Part shown: positions 32,263 to 41,873 of the stretch, piece after piece
Layout of the letters: the number at the start of each line of letters is the position of its first letter
How positions within the stretch are numbered: the stretch's first letter is position 1
Origin: Polynucleobacter sp. GWA2_45_21
GTDB taxonomy: Bacteria; Pseudomonadota; Gammaproteobacteria; Burkholderiales; Burkholderiaceae
Direction of reading: 5' to 3'
Length of the DNA stretch: 64,000 nucleotides
NCBI RefSeq assembly: GCF_001830325.1
Contig: NZ_MHZG01000007.1
Location: 28,326-92,325, forward strand
Position numbers and translations under genes: made by a program
The notes under the pieces: generated by a model
The model's database searches: none
What the model was told of the DNA's origin: nothing
What the model saw: the letters and a program-made list of their open reading frames with translations, nothing else

Positions 32263-32981
32263 TGTTAGATATTCAGGGTTTAGTTATTTCATTGGCTGAC
32301 TCAGATGCTCGCCAGAAAAAAGTGAAATCAGAGCTAGATAAAACTGCTTTAAATTGGCGTTTTTTGGATGCTGTTCGGGGCTCTGCACTAAGCTCTATCC
32401 CCAAAGAATATCAACCTAGAAAAGTAAAAAAATTACTTGGGTTTGAATTAACCCCCAATGAACTAGGATGTTTTTTGTCGCATAAAAAAGCTTGGCAAGA
32501 TTGTGTTGATAAAAATATTTCAACAATTATTTTTGAGGATGATTTTTGTTTACTTCCCCACTTTGAGAGGGCAATTCATTTTTTGGTAAATGAGTGTAGT
32601 AACTGGGACGCAGTTAGGCTTCAGGGCTTAAGTGATGTTCCCCAAGAGCACATTCAGGGCAATGGAGAGTTTGCTCTGGTAAAAAATGCTGGGGATGCAG
32701 TGGGCGCTACAGCCTATCTTTTGAAGCCAAGAGCTGCACAAGTACTACTTAATGCATCTTGCGATATTTATGAGCCCTTGGATCATTTTTTAGAGCATCG
32801 TCAAAAGCATCATTTGGAGTTTTTAGCAATAAGCCCCTATCCAGTTGACATTACAGGTGTAGAAACGACTATTGCGGATAGGCCGGGCAGACTGCCAATA
32901 CGAGGTTGGGGTAAGCTAAAAAGATCGGTAATGCGGGTCTTTGATCGCTGGTTCTCAACAAATCCTTGGTTTCCTAAATAG
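32262..32981 (+). CDS. Glycosyltransferase family 25 (LPS-type) protein
   Basis: The 239-residue protein has the GT25 hallmarks: an N-terminal VISLADSDARQKKV, the arginine-containing LDAVRG, NELGCFLSHKKAW, and the acidic motif IIFEDDFCL. GT25 members add galactose or glucose to lipooligosaccharide cores in other proteobacteria. The donor here is not known. It ends the first plus-strand block. A hairpin at 32966-32991 overlaps its stop, and the next two genes run in the opposite direction. Confidence 0.8.
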   Translation: MLDIQGLVISLADSDARQKKVKSELDKTALNWRFLDAVRGSALSSIPKEYQPRKVKKLLGFELTPNELGCFLSHKKAWQDCVDKNISTIIFEDDFCLLPHFERAIHFLVNECSNWDAVRLQGLSDVPQEHIQGNGEFALVKNAGDAVGATAYLLKPRAAQVLLNASCDIYEPLDHFLEHRQKHHLEFLAISPYPVDITGVETTIADRPGRLPIRGWGKLKRSVMRVFDRWFSTNPWFPK

Positions 32982-32991
32982 GGAAAACCAA
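32966..32991. repeat. Hairpin at the meeting point of convergent glycan genes
   Basis: TTGGTTTCC at 32966-32974 pairs with GGAAAACCAA at 32982-32991, with one bulged A and a seven-base loop. It overlaps the last codons of the GT25 gene and lies before the stop of the minus-strand gene. There is no clear T run on either side, so it could be a Rho-independent terminator only in weak form. Confidence 0.4.
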
Positions 32992-33003
32992 CGCATAGCC
33001 TAT

Positions 33004-34062
33004 TTATAGGTAGAGTTTTTTCTGTAGGTTTCGTAGCTTTCGTTCAAGGCGGTATTTTTGAATTACTAGACGATCTATTGAGGACATCTGAATTTCGCTA
33101 AGGTTTTTCCCCTTAATAAAGACCTCATCGAATTGACGCATGATGACTTTAGCGGAGAAATTCTGCGAATAGGCATCCCAGTTTTTCTCATTCTGTATTT
33201 GGCGAGTAAAGCTGTCAAAAATTTCTGCTAAATCTTTTTTGCCCTTGTAGAGAATTGCTTTATCACCCAAAATATCAATATGACTGCGCTGAGGGGAGAG
33301 CGCATAGGTAATTACAGGCTTTCCTTTAATGGAAAATTCACCACAAGCGAGCCCAAAGCTTTCACCAATTCCTCTTGCATGTAGCATGCCATCACAGGTA
33401 TTGATAAATTTCACCTTGTAGTTGAGGTCTGAATTGCCGGGTAAAAATATCAAATTTTCATGCTGAGCAAAGGAATCCATATTCATAAATAGAAAATAGA
33501 GATCACTGCGCCGCTCTACTGCAGATAAGACAGCTTTTTTAACAAAGTCAAGATTAAAGCTATCAGAGCCTCCATACCAACCCAATACTGTGGCTGTTTC
33601 GGGTATGCCTAAGCTTGATCGCAGATTGCCAGTTACTTCTGGCAATTCAATCATGTGGGGCACAAATGGAATTTTGTTATTAGAATATTCTTTGGAAAGC
33701 CATTGAGAGACAAAAGCGTATTTATCCCCATGAAATTCTTCTGGTTTTGTTGGAAATACCGCATGAATTAACGCAGGTGAGCTTTCGCATATGGCGTCAT
33801 CACGCTCACCAGACTTAATAAAGTATGTTAGATCAATTTTTTCTTGCTCAATGAGGCGATTAAGTTCAGTTTGCCCATCATAGGGGCACAACTTAAATTG
33901 CTTAGAAAATTTTTCCAATACAGATTGAACTACTAAATTATTTTTGCGATAAAAGATAACCGACTCATTGCCTAATAACTGTTGATTATTGTGAGCATAA
34001 TCGTAGAGGGCAATCTCCGTTCCCCGTAGCGAAAGCCCATTGGTGTGAAAGCCAAGTTTCAT
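33004..34062 (-). CDS. GT4-like glycosyltransferase on the opposite strand
   Basis: The 352-residue protein begins KLGFHTNGLSLRGTEIALYDY, resembling the donor-side glycine-rich start of GT-B enzymes. It has a C-terminal half with LGWYGGSDSFNLDFV, the segment MLHARGIGESFGLACGEFS (an E-x7-E-like retaining signature) and GKPVITYAL. The C terminus is strongly basic (KYRLERKLRNLQKKL), suggesting membrane contact. Sugar specificity is unknown. It follows the GT10-like gene by three bases, forming a two-gene minus-strand block. Confidence 0.7.
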   Translation of the reverse strand: MKLGFHTNGLSLRGTEIALYDYAHNNQQLLGNESVIFYRKNNLVVQSVLEKFSKQFKLCPYDGQTELNRLIEQEKIDLTYFIKSGERDDAICESSPALIHAVFPTKPEEFHGDKYAFVSQWLSKEYSNNKIPFVPHMIELPEVTGNLRSSLGIPETATVLGWYGGSDSFNLDFVKKAVLSAVERRSDLYFLFMNMDSFAQHENLIFLPGNSDLNYKVKFINTCDGMLHARGIGESFGLACGEFSIKGKPVITYALSPQRSHIDILGDKAILYKGKKDLAEIFDSFTRQIQNEKNWDAYSQNFSAKVIMRQFDEVFIKGKNLSEIQMSSIDRLVIQKYRLERKLRNLQKKLYL

Positions 34063-34065
34063 TTG

Positions 34066-35010
34066 TTACGAGGTGGCATCTTCAAGCATTCGTTTTACAA
34101 ATTCTCGAAAGGGCAAAATACTTGGGGCATTCAATAACAGGGCTTGGGAGGAGTAAGCTAGCAACCTCTGGGGCGAGTTAATTATTTCAGCAAGGGGTGC
34201 ATAGTTACACCAGCTCATTGGCCCAAGATTAATAAATGCCTCGGGATTAAAGTCAATTTTGACGTTCTCATCTGTCCACGTAATGGGTAGACATTCGGCA
34301 AAGAAAGCTTCCGGAATTTTTTCGGTGTAGTACCCGGGGTACATGCCATTTTCTGGACAAAGATTAAAACCATATTCTTGTAGTAGCTCATATTTTAAAA
34401 AATTACTGAGATGATGATTTTTAATGGTTTTATCGAAGTGTGCGCCAAAACCCTTGATAGGGATTACTTTTTGTACTGCCTCATAGAGGGTTTTTCTAGG
34501 CTCTCTTATATGTGAGCTTAGGAAAGCGACAACACGTCTCTTTTCTAAAAAACGCTTTCCTAATGGCTGCATTAGGCGCTGAATATCCATTAATTTTCCA
34601 TAACGGGGATTTCGGTTATCGACGATTCCCTCGTGGGACCAATCAAGCATCTCCATCCAATAGGGAAGGCGAAAATACCGATCCGAAGAAATATTTAAAT
34701 CAAAAGAAATGCTGTAATCGGCTGGAACGGTGTCATGGCGAAGGTTCTCTGCGCTATGGAAAACCCTTAGTGCTGAGTTGTTCTTGGCAGGTGCTAGCTT
34801 AAAAACAGAATTTACTGTTGACCTCAGTGGTTTGGGGCACCATCTCAGTTTTTTGGAATCAGGCCTCATAAAAGGCCCCAATATCAACAAATCTGCCTGA
34901 TTTGGGGTCACCCAATCTATTTGATAACCCAGGCTTTGAGCGATAATTGGAAGCAAGCTTTGTGAATAATCAATTGGGCAACCGATAGTTGAAATTCGTA
35001 CGCTTCTCAT
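34066..35010 (-). CDS. GT10-like (alpha-1,3/4-fucosyltransferase fold) protein
   Basis: The 314-residue protein has the GT10 donor-binding signature: NLCPENGMYPGYYTEKIPEA, followed by AECLPITWTD. Upstream are VAFLSSHIREPRKTLYEAV and IPIKGFGAHFDKT, matching the usual arrangement. GT10 enzymes transfer fucose from GDP-fucose. No gmd/fcl genes for GDP-fucose lie in this window, so the donor may be made elsewhere or differ. It is the upstream gene of the minus-strand pair, with only 21 bases to the divergent plus-strand gene. Confidence 0.78.
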   Translation of the reverse strand: MRSVRISTIGCPIDYSQSLLPIIAQSLGYQIDWVTPNQADLLILGPFMRPDSKKLRWCPKPLRSTVNSVFKLAPAKNNSALRVFHSAENLRHDTVPADYSISFDLNISSDRYFRLPYWMEMLDWSHEGIVDNRNPRYGKLMDIQRLMQPLGKRFLEKRRVVAFLSSHIREPRKTLYEAVQKVIPIKGFGAHFDKTIKNHHLSNFLKYELLQEYGFNLCPENGMYPGYYTEKIPEAFFAECLPITWTDENVKIDFNPEAFINLGPMSWCNYAPLAEIINSPQRLLAYSSQALLLNAPSILPFREFVKRMLEDATS

Positions 35011-35031
35011 TCCCTAATACTAAATTATTTT

Positions 35032-35805
35032 ATGTCTGAGTCATCTGCCCAGTATCCATATTCAGTAGTCATTACCACTTTTGATAAGCGATTTGAAGCA
35101 TTCTTGGTACCCTTGATTGCTCAAATTAAGTCACAGCGGCCAGATGTTGAGGTAATTGTCACAATCAATGGCCCTGCTAAGGGGGTCTTTGATGAAGCCT
35201 ATCGCTCTAGTATTTTGTCTTACCTCTCTAAATTTCCAAAGGTGTTTCCAACGGTGTTTCCAAATTTTCAGTCGCTGGCTAAGCTTTGGAATCGTGGTGC
35301 GTTAACAGCTAGCAATAATCGAGTATTGATATTAAATGATGATCTTGAGATTCAATCAGGGAATAATGAATGTTTTTTTGATCTTCTAGAGTCCGCGTTA
35401 GCTAAAAATTCAGGAACTTTCAAAATCAATGGCAGCTTTTCCCATTTCATTCTAGATAAGCATGAGTTGATTGAAGTAGGTTTTTTTGATGAACGTCTTT
35501 TGGGCCTTGGCGAAGAAGACGGAGATTTCTATTGGCGTTTCTATAAAAAATACAAACGTGAAATCCCAGCTGTAGATATTAATTTAATTGACAATGTGCA
35601 ATCTGATTTGGCGGATGATGGTTATACCAAAGGTATCAGAACTGCCTCAAAATTTAATCGTGATTTTATTCAAAAAGAAAAATATAAGACAAGCTTATTC
35701 GGTGGATATAAGGGAATGTTTGATAAGAGGGTCAATCAAATTCTGTCAGATGAAAAGCAGTATCCATATGAGCCCTTCTATCTAAAAAATAAAGATAGAC
35801 TCTAG
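35032..35805 (+). CDS. GT2-like glycosyltransferase
   Basis: The 257-residue protein has a GT-A-like opening (YSVVITTFDKRFEAFL), a nucleotide-sugar region ending in the acidic motif RVLILNDDLEIQ, and a later GFFDERLLGLGEEDGDFYWRFY, which resembles the ED acceptor motif of GT2 enzymes. There are no membrane segments, so it probably acts at the cytoplasmic face. The donor is unknown. The following O-antigen ligase-like gene begins four bases after its stop. Confidence 0.7.
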   Translation: MSESSAQYPYSVVITTFDKRFEAFLVPLIAQIKSQRPDVEVIVTINGPAKGVFDEAYRSSILSYLSKFPKVFPTVFPNFQSLAKLWNRGALTASNNRVLILNDDLEIQSGNNECFFDLLESALAKNSGTFKINGSFSHFILDKHELIEVGFFDERLLGLGEEDGDFYWRFYKKYKREIPAVDINLIDNVQSDLADDGYTKGIRTASKFNRDFIQKEKYKTSLFGGYKGMFDKRVNQILSDEKQYPYEPFYLKNKDRL

Positions 35806-35809
35806 AGTT

Positions 35810-37216
35810 ATGAATTTTTCTTACAGCCAATCTAAATCTTTACAGTATTTTTCTATTGTTTGTGTGGCTTCAGCAATAGGTCTACTGACCGTCTGGGTTT
35901 TACCAAATACCATTGCCTTGAGGCACATTCTTCTCGGGACGGGCTTAGTTGGTTCCATTGCTGTGATTTCAAAAACGAAGTTTTTTAAGAGTCGTAGATT
36001 ACTGGAAATGGCACCCTTAATTTTATTTTCGTTGATCTTTATTTGGGCGCTTATACATTACACCTTTTTTTCTTTGAATCCACAGCTCGAATTACAAGAG
36101 TTAAAAAGTATTTGGCTACGGGCTTTAGCAGGATCAATCATTGCAATAGGATTAAGTATTGCCTTAAGAACTAATTCTTTTCTACGCCCTTACTTCTTTA
36201 TCTCCTTATTTATTGTTTCGACCATAAATTTGATTGCATATTTCTACATAAGTTATAAATCTGGCAGTTTTATTTTGCCGGTAGATTTTGTTACGGCATT
36301 TGTTTTTAAGAAGATTGAGGCAGCCTTTTTTGGAGTTATAGCGATTGCAATTGCATGTGCCAACCTTCTTTATTTATTAGAAAAACAATTGAACAAAAAA
36401 AACACTTTCATTATTTTATTTTGGTTTTTTGGAATTAGCATTGCAGTAGTTTCTTCCTTAGTTGCCAATACAAAAAACGGAGTAGCGGTTGCGCTAGGTT
36501 TGTGTCTATTGCTTGGACTTATTCTTATCGTCAAAGCTCAATTAAATAAAAATCAATCTAATTTAAGTCTGCTAATTACTACCCTGTTTATTTTTTTACT
36601 CTTATTTTCTGGGTGGAAAGCCCATTCAAAGTTTGCCTCTCAGGGTTGGGGAACATTATGGGAGGATATGAGTATTTCATCTCAGCTAGACAAACATAAT
36701 TATTGGCGATATAACGCCCAACACTGGAATAAAGTAACAGGAGAAAATTTCCCAAAAAACAGCTCGGGTACTAATGTTGCCGGTAATACATATGAGCGAG
36801 TTGCTTGGGCTACTGAAGGAATAATTTTAATATTCAAGTATCCCTTAGGTTATGGATCAATCAATCGTTCTTTTGTTGGCATGCTCAAGCATGCCAAGGT
36901 TGAGCAAGAGCTTGAGAGTCAGACGCATAGTGGTTGGATTGATTTTGGGCTTGCTTTTGGCATACCTGGGCTTGTCATTATGGCCTTAATCTTTCTATTG
37001 ATTATTTGCATGGGCTTCTGGCATGGCGGTCAATTCGGTTTAATCGGTGCATGGTTGTCCGTAGGACTTATTCCTTTTGGAATGGTGGCTGAAATTTGTT
37101 ACAAGCATAATTTTGAAATATTGATATTTTTCATTGCATTTGCTGCGACCTCAGTTGTTGGCATTCGGGGAATTAAGTATGAAAATTTAAATATCAAAGA
37201 TAATTTAGTAAGGTAG
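35810..37216 (+). CDS. O-antigen ligase/polymerase-like membrane protein
   Basis: The 468-residue protein is a polytopic membrane protein with about ten to twelve hydrophobic segments and a larger loop at roughly 285-365. That loop ends in SQTHSGWIDFGLAFG, which matches the Wzy_C/WaaL-type signature (a His near a Gly-rich turn before a helix). It could ligate O-antigen to lipid A-core or polymerise repeat units. Sequence alone does not separate these. The gene is visibly more A/T-rich than the housekeeping flanks, as is common for such genes. Confidence 0.75.
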   Translation: MNFSYSQSKSLQYFSIVCVASAIGLLTVWVLPNTIALRHILLGTGLVGSIAVISKTKFFKSRRLLEMAPLILFSLIFIWALIHYTFFSLNPQLELQELKSIWLRALAGSIIAIGLSIALRTNSFLRPYFFISLFIVSTINLIAYFYISYKSGSFILPVDFVTAFVFKKIEAAFFGVIAIAIACANLLYLLEKQLNKKNTFIILFWFFGISIAVVSSLVANTKNGVAVALGLCLLLGLILIVKAQLNKNQSNLSLLITTLFIFLLLFSGWKAHSKFASQGWGTLWEDMSISSQLDKHNYWRYNAQHWNKVTGENFPKNSSGTNVAGNTYERVAWATEGIILIFKYPLGYGSINRSFVGMLKHAKVEQELESQTHSGWIDFGLAFGIPGLVIMALIFLLIICMGFWHGGQFGLIGAWLSVGLIPFGMVAEICYKHNFEILIFFIAFAATSVVGIRGIKYENLNIKDNLVR

Positions 37217-37242
37217 ACAGATAGGGTAAACAAAGGTAAAAA

Positions 37243-38301
37243 ATGATTTTAGTTACTGGCGGAGCCGGTTTTATTGGTGGAAATTTTGTATTAGATTGGC
37301 TAGCAAACCCTAGTGCCGAGGGTGTTGTTAATCTAGATAAACTCACCTATGCCGGCAATCTGGCAACCCTTGAGCCTCTCAAGGGTGACCCTCGTCATGT
37401 TTTCGTGCATGGTGATATTAGCGATAAAGATCTGGTGACGACGTTATTGAAAGAGCATCAGCCTCGCGCAATTGTGAACTTTGCCGCAGAAAGTCATGTC
37501 GACAGGTCCATTCATGGGCCGGCTGAGTTTGTCACCACCAATATCGTAGGTACATTTAACTTATTAGAATGTGCTCGTGAATATTGGAATGGGTTGGAAG
37601 ATTCTGCTAAGAAGCAATTCCGCTTTCACCATGTCTCCACTGATGAGGTTTATGGCTCGCTATCTTTGACCGATCCTGCGTTTACAGAGACTAATCCATA
37701 TGAGCCAAATAGCCCTTATTCTGCTTCAAAGGCTGCGTCTGATCATTTAGTGCGCGCGTGGTTTCATACCTATGGCTTTCCGGTGTTGACTACGAACTGT
37801 TCTAATAACTATGGCCCATATCATTTTCCAGAGAAATTAATTCCATTAGTCATTCTTAATGCCCTGAATGGCAAGCCATTGCCAATTTATGGAGATGGGC
37901 AACAAATTCGAGATTGGCTCTATGTCAAAGATCATTGCTCGGCGATACGAGAAGTGTTGGCAAAAGGCAAATTGGGCGAAACATACAATATTGGTGGTTG
38001 GAATGAAAAAGCCAATATCGATGTGGTCAAAACCATTTGTAGAATCTTAGATGAGTTAAAGCCACGCTCTGATGGAAGGTCCTATGAAGAGCAAATTACA
38101 TTTGTCAAAGACCGTCCAGGTCATGATCGTCGTTATGCTATTGATGCCAGCAAAGTGGAGCGCGAGTTAGGTTGGCGTCCTGCGGAAACCTTTGATTCAG
38201 GAATTCGTAAAACGGTGCAATGGTATCTTGATAACCCAGCATGGATTGAGGGTGTAGTGAGCGGGTCTTATCGCGACTGGCTTTCTAAGCAGTACAACTA
38301 G
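37243..38301 (+). CDS. rfbB: dTDP-glucose 4,6-dehydratase
   Basis: Second step of dTDP-L-rhamnose synthesis. The 352-residue extended short-chain dehydrogenase has the NAD loop [30 protein letters not shown], the catalytic region STDEVYGSL with [14 protein letters not shown] (Tyr/Lys pair), and [14 protein letters not shown]. It opens the complete rfbBDAC run, whose spacing of 12, 11 and -17 bases indicates one operon. Confidence 0.97.
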   Translation: MILVTGGAGFIGGNFVLDWLANPSAEGVVNLDKLTYAGNLATLEPLKGDPRHVFVHGDISDKDLVTTLLKEHQPRAIVNFAAESHVDRSIHGPAEFVTTNIVGTFNLLECAREYWNGLEDSAKKQFRFHHVSTDEVYGSLSLTDPAFTETNPYEPNSPYSASKAASDHLVRAWFHTYGFPVLTTNCSNNYGPYHFPEKLIPLVILNALNGKPLPIYGDGQQIRDWLYVKDHCSAIREVLAKGKLGETYNIGGWNEKANIDVVKTICRILDELKPRSDGRSYEEQITFVKDRPGHDRRYAIDASKVERELGWRPAETFDSGIRKTVQWYLDNPAWIEGVVSGSYRDWLSKQYN

Positions 38302-38313
38302 ATATCTAGCCCT

Positions 38314-39300
38314 ATGAAAATTTTAGTCTTTGGTAAAGATGGTCAGTTAGGCAAAGCCTTCCATCTTGCTTTGGATGACTATTTGTCGCATCCTCCGGCG
38401 GCGAACAGCAAGACCTCGGTGCAATATGTTGGGCGTGCCCAATGCGATCTGGCAGATGAACAGTCTATCGCCGGTCTGCTGAATGAATTTCAACCTAATC
38501 TCATTATCAATGCCTCGGCATACACTGCCGTTGATAAAGCACAGACAGAAGTGGATTTGGCATTTGCTGTGAATGCGAGAGCCCCAGAAATCATGGCAGA
38601 GTATGCAGCAAGCCATGGGGCAACTTTTCTGCACTATTCAAGCGATTATGTTTTTGACGGAGAAAAGTACGGCTTCTATTTAGAGGATGACATTCGCAAT
38701 CCCTTGGGAATTTATGGAAAAAGTAAGGCTGCTGGCGAAGAGGCAATCGTCAGGGCATTCGCTAAACCAAGCAATCAGAAGACAGGGAAAATAGGTCAAT
38801 ACGTCATTTTTCGAACCAGCTGGGTGTATGGCGATGGTGGAAACTTCATTCGGACCATTTTGCGCTTAGCTAAAGATCGAGCGGAGTTGCGGGTTATAGA
38901 TGATCAGTATGGCGTTCCCACCAGCGCTCAATGGTTAGTACAAATTAGCCTAGGTCTTATCATTGATCAGCAAGGCAGCTTAAAAGTCTTCCCCTCAGGC
39001 ATTTATCACGCAGTACCTGCAGGTCAGACAAATTGGTATGAGTTGGCAACTTTTGCTGTTCAGACTGCTCTTGACGCTGGCTTTTCTCTGAAATTAACCC
39101 CCAAAAATATAGATCCGATCCCTGCAACTGAGTACCCATTGCCCGCTCCTAGGCCTATGAATTCTCGGATGTCGACAGATAAGCTGCGCAAAGTATTGGA
39201 GCCTGATGGTGATATGTCAAAATTACAGCTATTAAATCAACCATGGGATGAAGCGGTTCGAAGCTATGTTCGAAATCTCGTTCAAAATGGGCTTATATAG
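38314..39300 (+). CDS. rfbD: dTDP-4-dehydrorhamnose reductase
   Basis: Last step of dTDP-L-rhamnose synthesis, using NAD(P)H. The 328-residue protein shows [15 protein letters not shown] (glycine-rich cofactor loop), [39 protein letters not shown] with the Tyr/Lys active-site pair, and [12 protein letters not shown]. It is slightly longer than the ~300-residue norm because of loop extensions near residues 30 and 150. It lies between rfbB and rfbA. Confidence 0.95.
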   Translation: MKILVFGKDGQLGKAFHLALDDYLSHPPAANSKTSVQYVGRAQCDLADEQSIAGLLNEFQPNLIINASAYTAVDKAQTEVDLAFAVNARAPEIMAEYAASHGATFLHYSSDYVFDGEKYGFYLEDDIRNPLGIYGKSKAAGEEAIVRAFAKPSNQKTGKIGQYVIFRTSWVYGDGGNFIRTILRLAKDRAELRVIDDQYGVPTSAQWLVQISLGLIIDQQGSLKVFPSGIYHAVPAGQTNWYELATFAVQTALDAGFSLKLTPKNIDPIPATEYPLPAPRPMNSRMSTDKLRKVLEPDGDMSKLQLLNQPWDEAVRSYVRNLVQNGLI

Positions 39301-39311
39301 AGAGATCTAGA

Positions 39312-40205
39312 GTGGTAAATCAAACTCAGCGTAAAGGCATTATTTTGGCGGGAGGCTCGGGAACTCGCTTGTACCCAGTGACTCAGGCGGTATCCAAACA
39401 ATTAATGCCGGTGTACGACAAGCCTATGGTCTACTACCCATTGAGCACTTTGATGTTGGCGGGCATACGGGACATCTTGCTGATTTCAACGCCGCACGAT
39501 ACCCCACGCTTTTCTGAATTATTGGGTGATGGTTCTCAGTGGGGCCTAAATATCGAGTATTGTGTTCAGCCCTCACCAGATGGTTTAGCGCAAGCATTTA
39601 CTTTAGGTAAACATTTCGTTGGAAATAATCCAAGCGCTCTAGTGCTTGGGGACAATATTTTTTATGGCCATGAGTTAGTCGATCAGCTCGATAGTGCAAA
39701 TGACAGAAACAATGGGGCAACAGTATTTGCTTACCACGTTAATGATCCGGAGCGTTATGGTGTCGTTGAGTTTGATAAAAACTACAAGGCTTTGTCTATT
39801 GAAGAGAAGCCTCTAAAGCCCAGAAGTAGTTATGCGGTCACCGGTCTATATTTCTATGACAATCAAGTGTGCGATATTGCTGCTTCAATAAAACCTAGCG
39901 CTCGTGGCGAGTTAGAAATTACGGATGTGAACCGCGTTTATCTTGAAAAGAATGAGCTCAGTGTTGAGATTATGGGCCGTGGTTTTGCTTGGTTAGATAC
40001 TGGTACGCATGATTCTTTGCTTGATGCTGCTGGTTTTATTGCAACCCTCCAAAAGCGCCAAGGTTTGATGGTGGCATGTCCTGAAGAGATTGCCTATCGC
40101 CAAGGCTGGATCAGCGCTGAAGATGTTCTGAAGGTAGCAAATCAACTCAGTAAAAATAGTTATGGCCAGTACCTAAATAAGATTCTCAATGAATTCCTCT
40201 TCTAA
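39312..40205 (+). CDS. rfbA: Glucose-1-phosphate thymidylyltransferase, GTG start
   Basis: Makes dTDP-glucose, the first rhamnose-pathway step. The 297-residue protein has the nucleotidyltransferase signature [62 protein letters not shown] and [11 protein letters not shown]. The start is GTG at 39312, which places the signature at the usual distance. It overlaps rfbC by 17 bases, which suggests translational coupling. Confidence 0.96.
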   Translation: MVNQTQRKGIILAGGSGTRLYPVTQAVSKQLMPVYDKPMVYYPLSTLMLAGIRDILLISTPHDTPRFSELLGDGSQWGLNIEYCVQPSPDGLAQAFTLGKHFVGNNPSALVLGDNIFYGHELVDQLDSANDRNNGATVFAYHVNDPERYGVVEFDKNYKALSIEEKPLKPRSSYAVTGLYFYDNQVCDIAASIKPSARGELEITDVNRVYLEKNELSVEIMGRGFAWLDTGTHDSLLDAAGFIATLQKRQGLMVACPEEIAYRQGWISAEDVLKVANQLSKNSYGQYLNKILNEFLF

Positions 40206-40755
40206 GCTTCAAGTAACACCCACATCCATTCATGATGTGCTGCTGATTGAGCCAAAAGTATTTGGTGATGAACGTGGCTGGTTTACAGAATCTTTTAATG
40301 CAATCGATTTTTCAAAAGCTACTGGCCTGAATATCGAGTTTGTTCAGGACAACCATTCTTTTTCTCGTCAATGGACCTTGCGTGGTTTGCACTATCAGCT
40401 AGAGCAAACGCAAGGTAAGTTGGTGCGCGTGGTTGCTGGTAGTGTCTATGATGTAGTTGTAGATATCCGTAAAGACTCGCCAACTTATGGCAAATGGGTG
40501 GGTGTTGAGCTTAGTGCGCAAAATCACAAGCAATTATGGATACCACCCGGCCTAGCTCATGGTTTTTTAGTCTTATCTGAAACTGCAGAGTTTCTGTATA
40601 AGACGACGGATTACTATCATCCGCAAAGTGAGGCTTGTCTTGCTTGGAATGACCCAAAGGTGGGGATTGAGTGGCCACTGCCAGTTGGAGTTCAGCCCAA
40701 TATGAATGCTAAAGATACTGCAGGACTTAGCTGGGAAGATGCCCCAAAATTCTGA
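40189..40755 (+). CDS. rfbC: dTDP-4-dehydrorhamnose 3,5-epimerase
   Basis: Third step of dTDP-L-rhamnose synthesis. The 188-residue cupin-fold epimerase shows [29 protein letters not shown] with the catalytic histidine, [19 protein letters not shown] and [15 protein letters not shown]. Full length. The gene ends the rfb run. waaC starts 41 bases downstream. Confidence 0.97.
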   Translation: MNSSSKLQVTPTSIHDVLLIEPKVFGDERGWFTESFNAIDFSKATGLNIEFVQDNHSFSRQWTLRGLHYQLEQTQGKLVRVVAGSVYDVVVDIRKDSPTYGKWVGVELSAQNHKQLWIPPGLAHGFLVLSETAEFLYKTTDYYHPQSEACLAWNDPKVGIEWPLPVGVQPNMNAKDTAGLSWEDAPKF

Positions 40756-40796
40756 GTATTTCTGGGGCAAGATTTAAAAGATAAGATAATGCTCGT

Positions 40797-41852
40797 ATGA
40801 GCAATGCTCCTTCTAACTCTTCTTCCAAAAACCCTAAAGTTTTATTGGTAAAACTATCCTCTTTGGGGGATGTGCTCCATAACCTTCCGCTTGTTTGGGA
40901 TTTGCGGGCGCGACTGCCTAATGCACAAATTGATTGGGTGGTTGAAGAGGGGTATGTGCATTTGCTAGAGCCACTAATAACTCGCGAAGGATTTAGAGGG
41001 ATTGATCGCATCATTCCTTTTGGCCTACGTCGCTGGAAAAAACATCTTTTTAAGTTATCTACTTGGAGAGAGTTTTTTGCCTTTCGTAAATCACTTCAGC
41101 AAACTACTTATGATGTACTCATTGAGACACAAGGCTTATTAAAATCTGCTTTGGTATGCGCCATAGCAAAGAAAATGCCTGATGCGGTAGTGGCAGGGCT
41201 CGCTAATGCGACTGAGTTTTCTGGGTATGAGCCATTAGCAAGGTCGTTTTATAACCAGTCTGTGCAGGTTCCAAAAAAATGCCATGCAGTAGATCGCTCG
41301 CGTTGGGTGATGTGTTCAGCCCTAGACTGGCCCTTATTAGAGCGCAATGACCCACCTAGGTTTTATCCGCCATCATTCATTCAGCGCATACCGAATTCAA
41401 AGGTGAGTGGTTTACATCAACCCTATGTTCTCTGTTTTCACTCTACTGCGAGAGCTGCAAAGCGTTGGTCAGAGGCTAATTGGGTTGCTCTCGGAAAAGA
41501 ATTTGCAGCCCTTGGCTATCAAGTGGTTCTTCCTTGGGGAAGTCCTGCCGAGCAGTTGGTTAGCCAGTCGATAGGGGCTCAGATTCCCAATGCGTTTGTG
41601 CCATCTGCCTTTTCTATTGAGGAGGCTTTTTCAGTGATTGCTGGCGCTTCCTTAACGGTTGGGGTAGATACAGGTTTAACCCATCTTGCTGCAGTTCTGG
41701 GTAAGCCAACCGTTGAAATCTATTGTGATTCTCCTCGCTGGAAAACCGAAGGTTACTGGTCAAATCGAATTTGCAATCTAGGAGATATGCAAAATTCTCC
41801 GGGCGTTAACGAGGTTCTGAACGCATCAATAAAGCTTCTCAATCAAGCTTAA
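40797..41852 (+). CDS. waaC: Lipopolysaccharide heptosyltransferase I
   Basis: Adds the first heptose to Kdo2-lipid A at the inner leaflet of the inner membrane. The 351-residue GT9 protein has the N-terminal VLLVKLSSLGDVLHNLPLV, WVVEEGYVHLLEPL, a central FHSTARAAKRWSEANW and the donor-site block VGVDTGLTHLAAVLGKP. These match WaaC better than WaaF, for example in the KLSSLGD and ETQGLLKSAL segments. It closes the glycan locus and links it to LPS core synthesis. Confidence 0.93.
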   Translation: MSNAPSNSSSKNPKVLLVKLSSLGDVLHNLPLVWDLRARLPNAQIDWVVEEGYVHLLEPLITREGFRGIDRIIPFGLRRWKKHLFKLSTWREFFAFRKSLQQTTYDVLIETQGLLKSALVCAIAKKMPDAVVAGLANATEFSGYEPLARSFYNQSVQVPKKCHAVDRSRWVMCSALDWPLLERNDPPRFYPPSFIQRIPNSKVSGLHQPYVLCFHSTARAAKRWSEANWVALGKEFAALGYQVVLPWGSPAEQLVSQSIGAQIPNAFVPSAFSIEEAFSVIAGASLTVGVDTGLTHLAAVLGKPTVEIYCDSPRWKTEGYWSNRICNLGDMQNSPGVNEVLNASIKLLNQA

Positions 41853-41873
41853 ATATTTACCGATTATTAATTC

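Noticed and set aside
40741..40768. Hairpin GCCCCA...TGGGGC at the rfbC stop as a terminator
   Set aside because: The outer stem is only six base pairs with an internal bulge, and no T run follows, so it is not a convincing terminator between rfbC and waaC.
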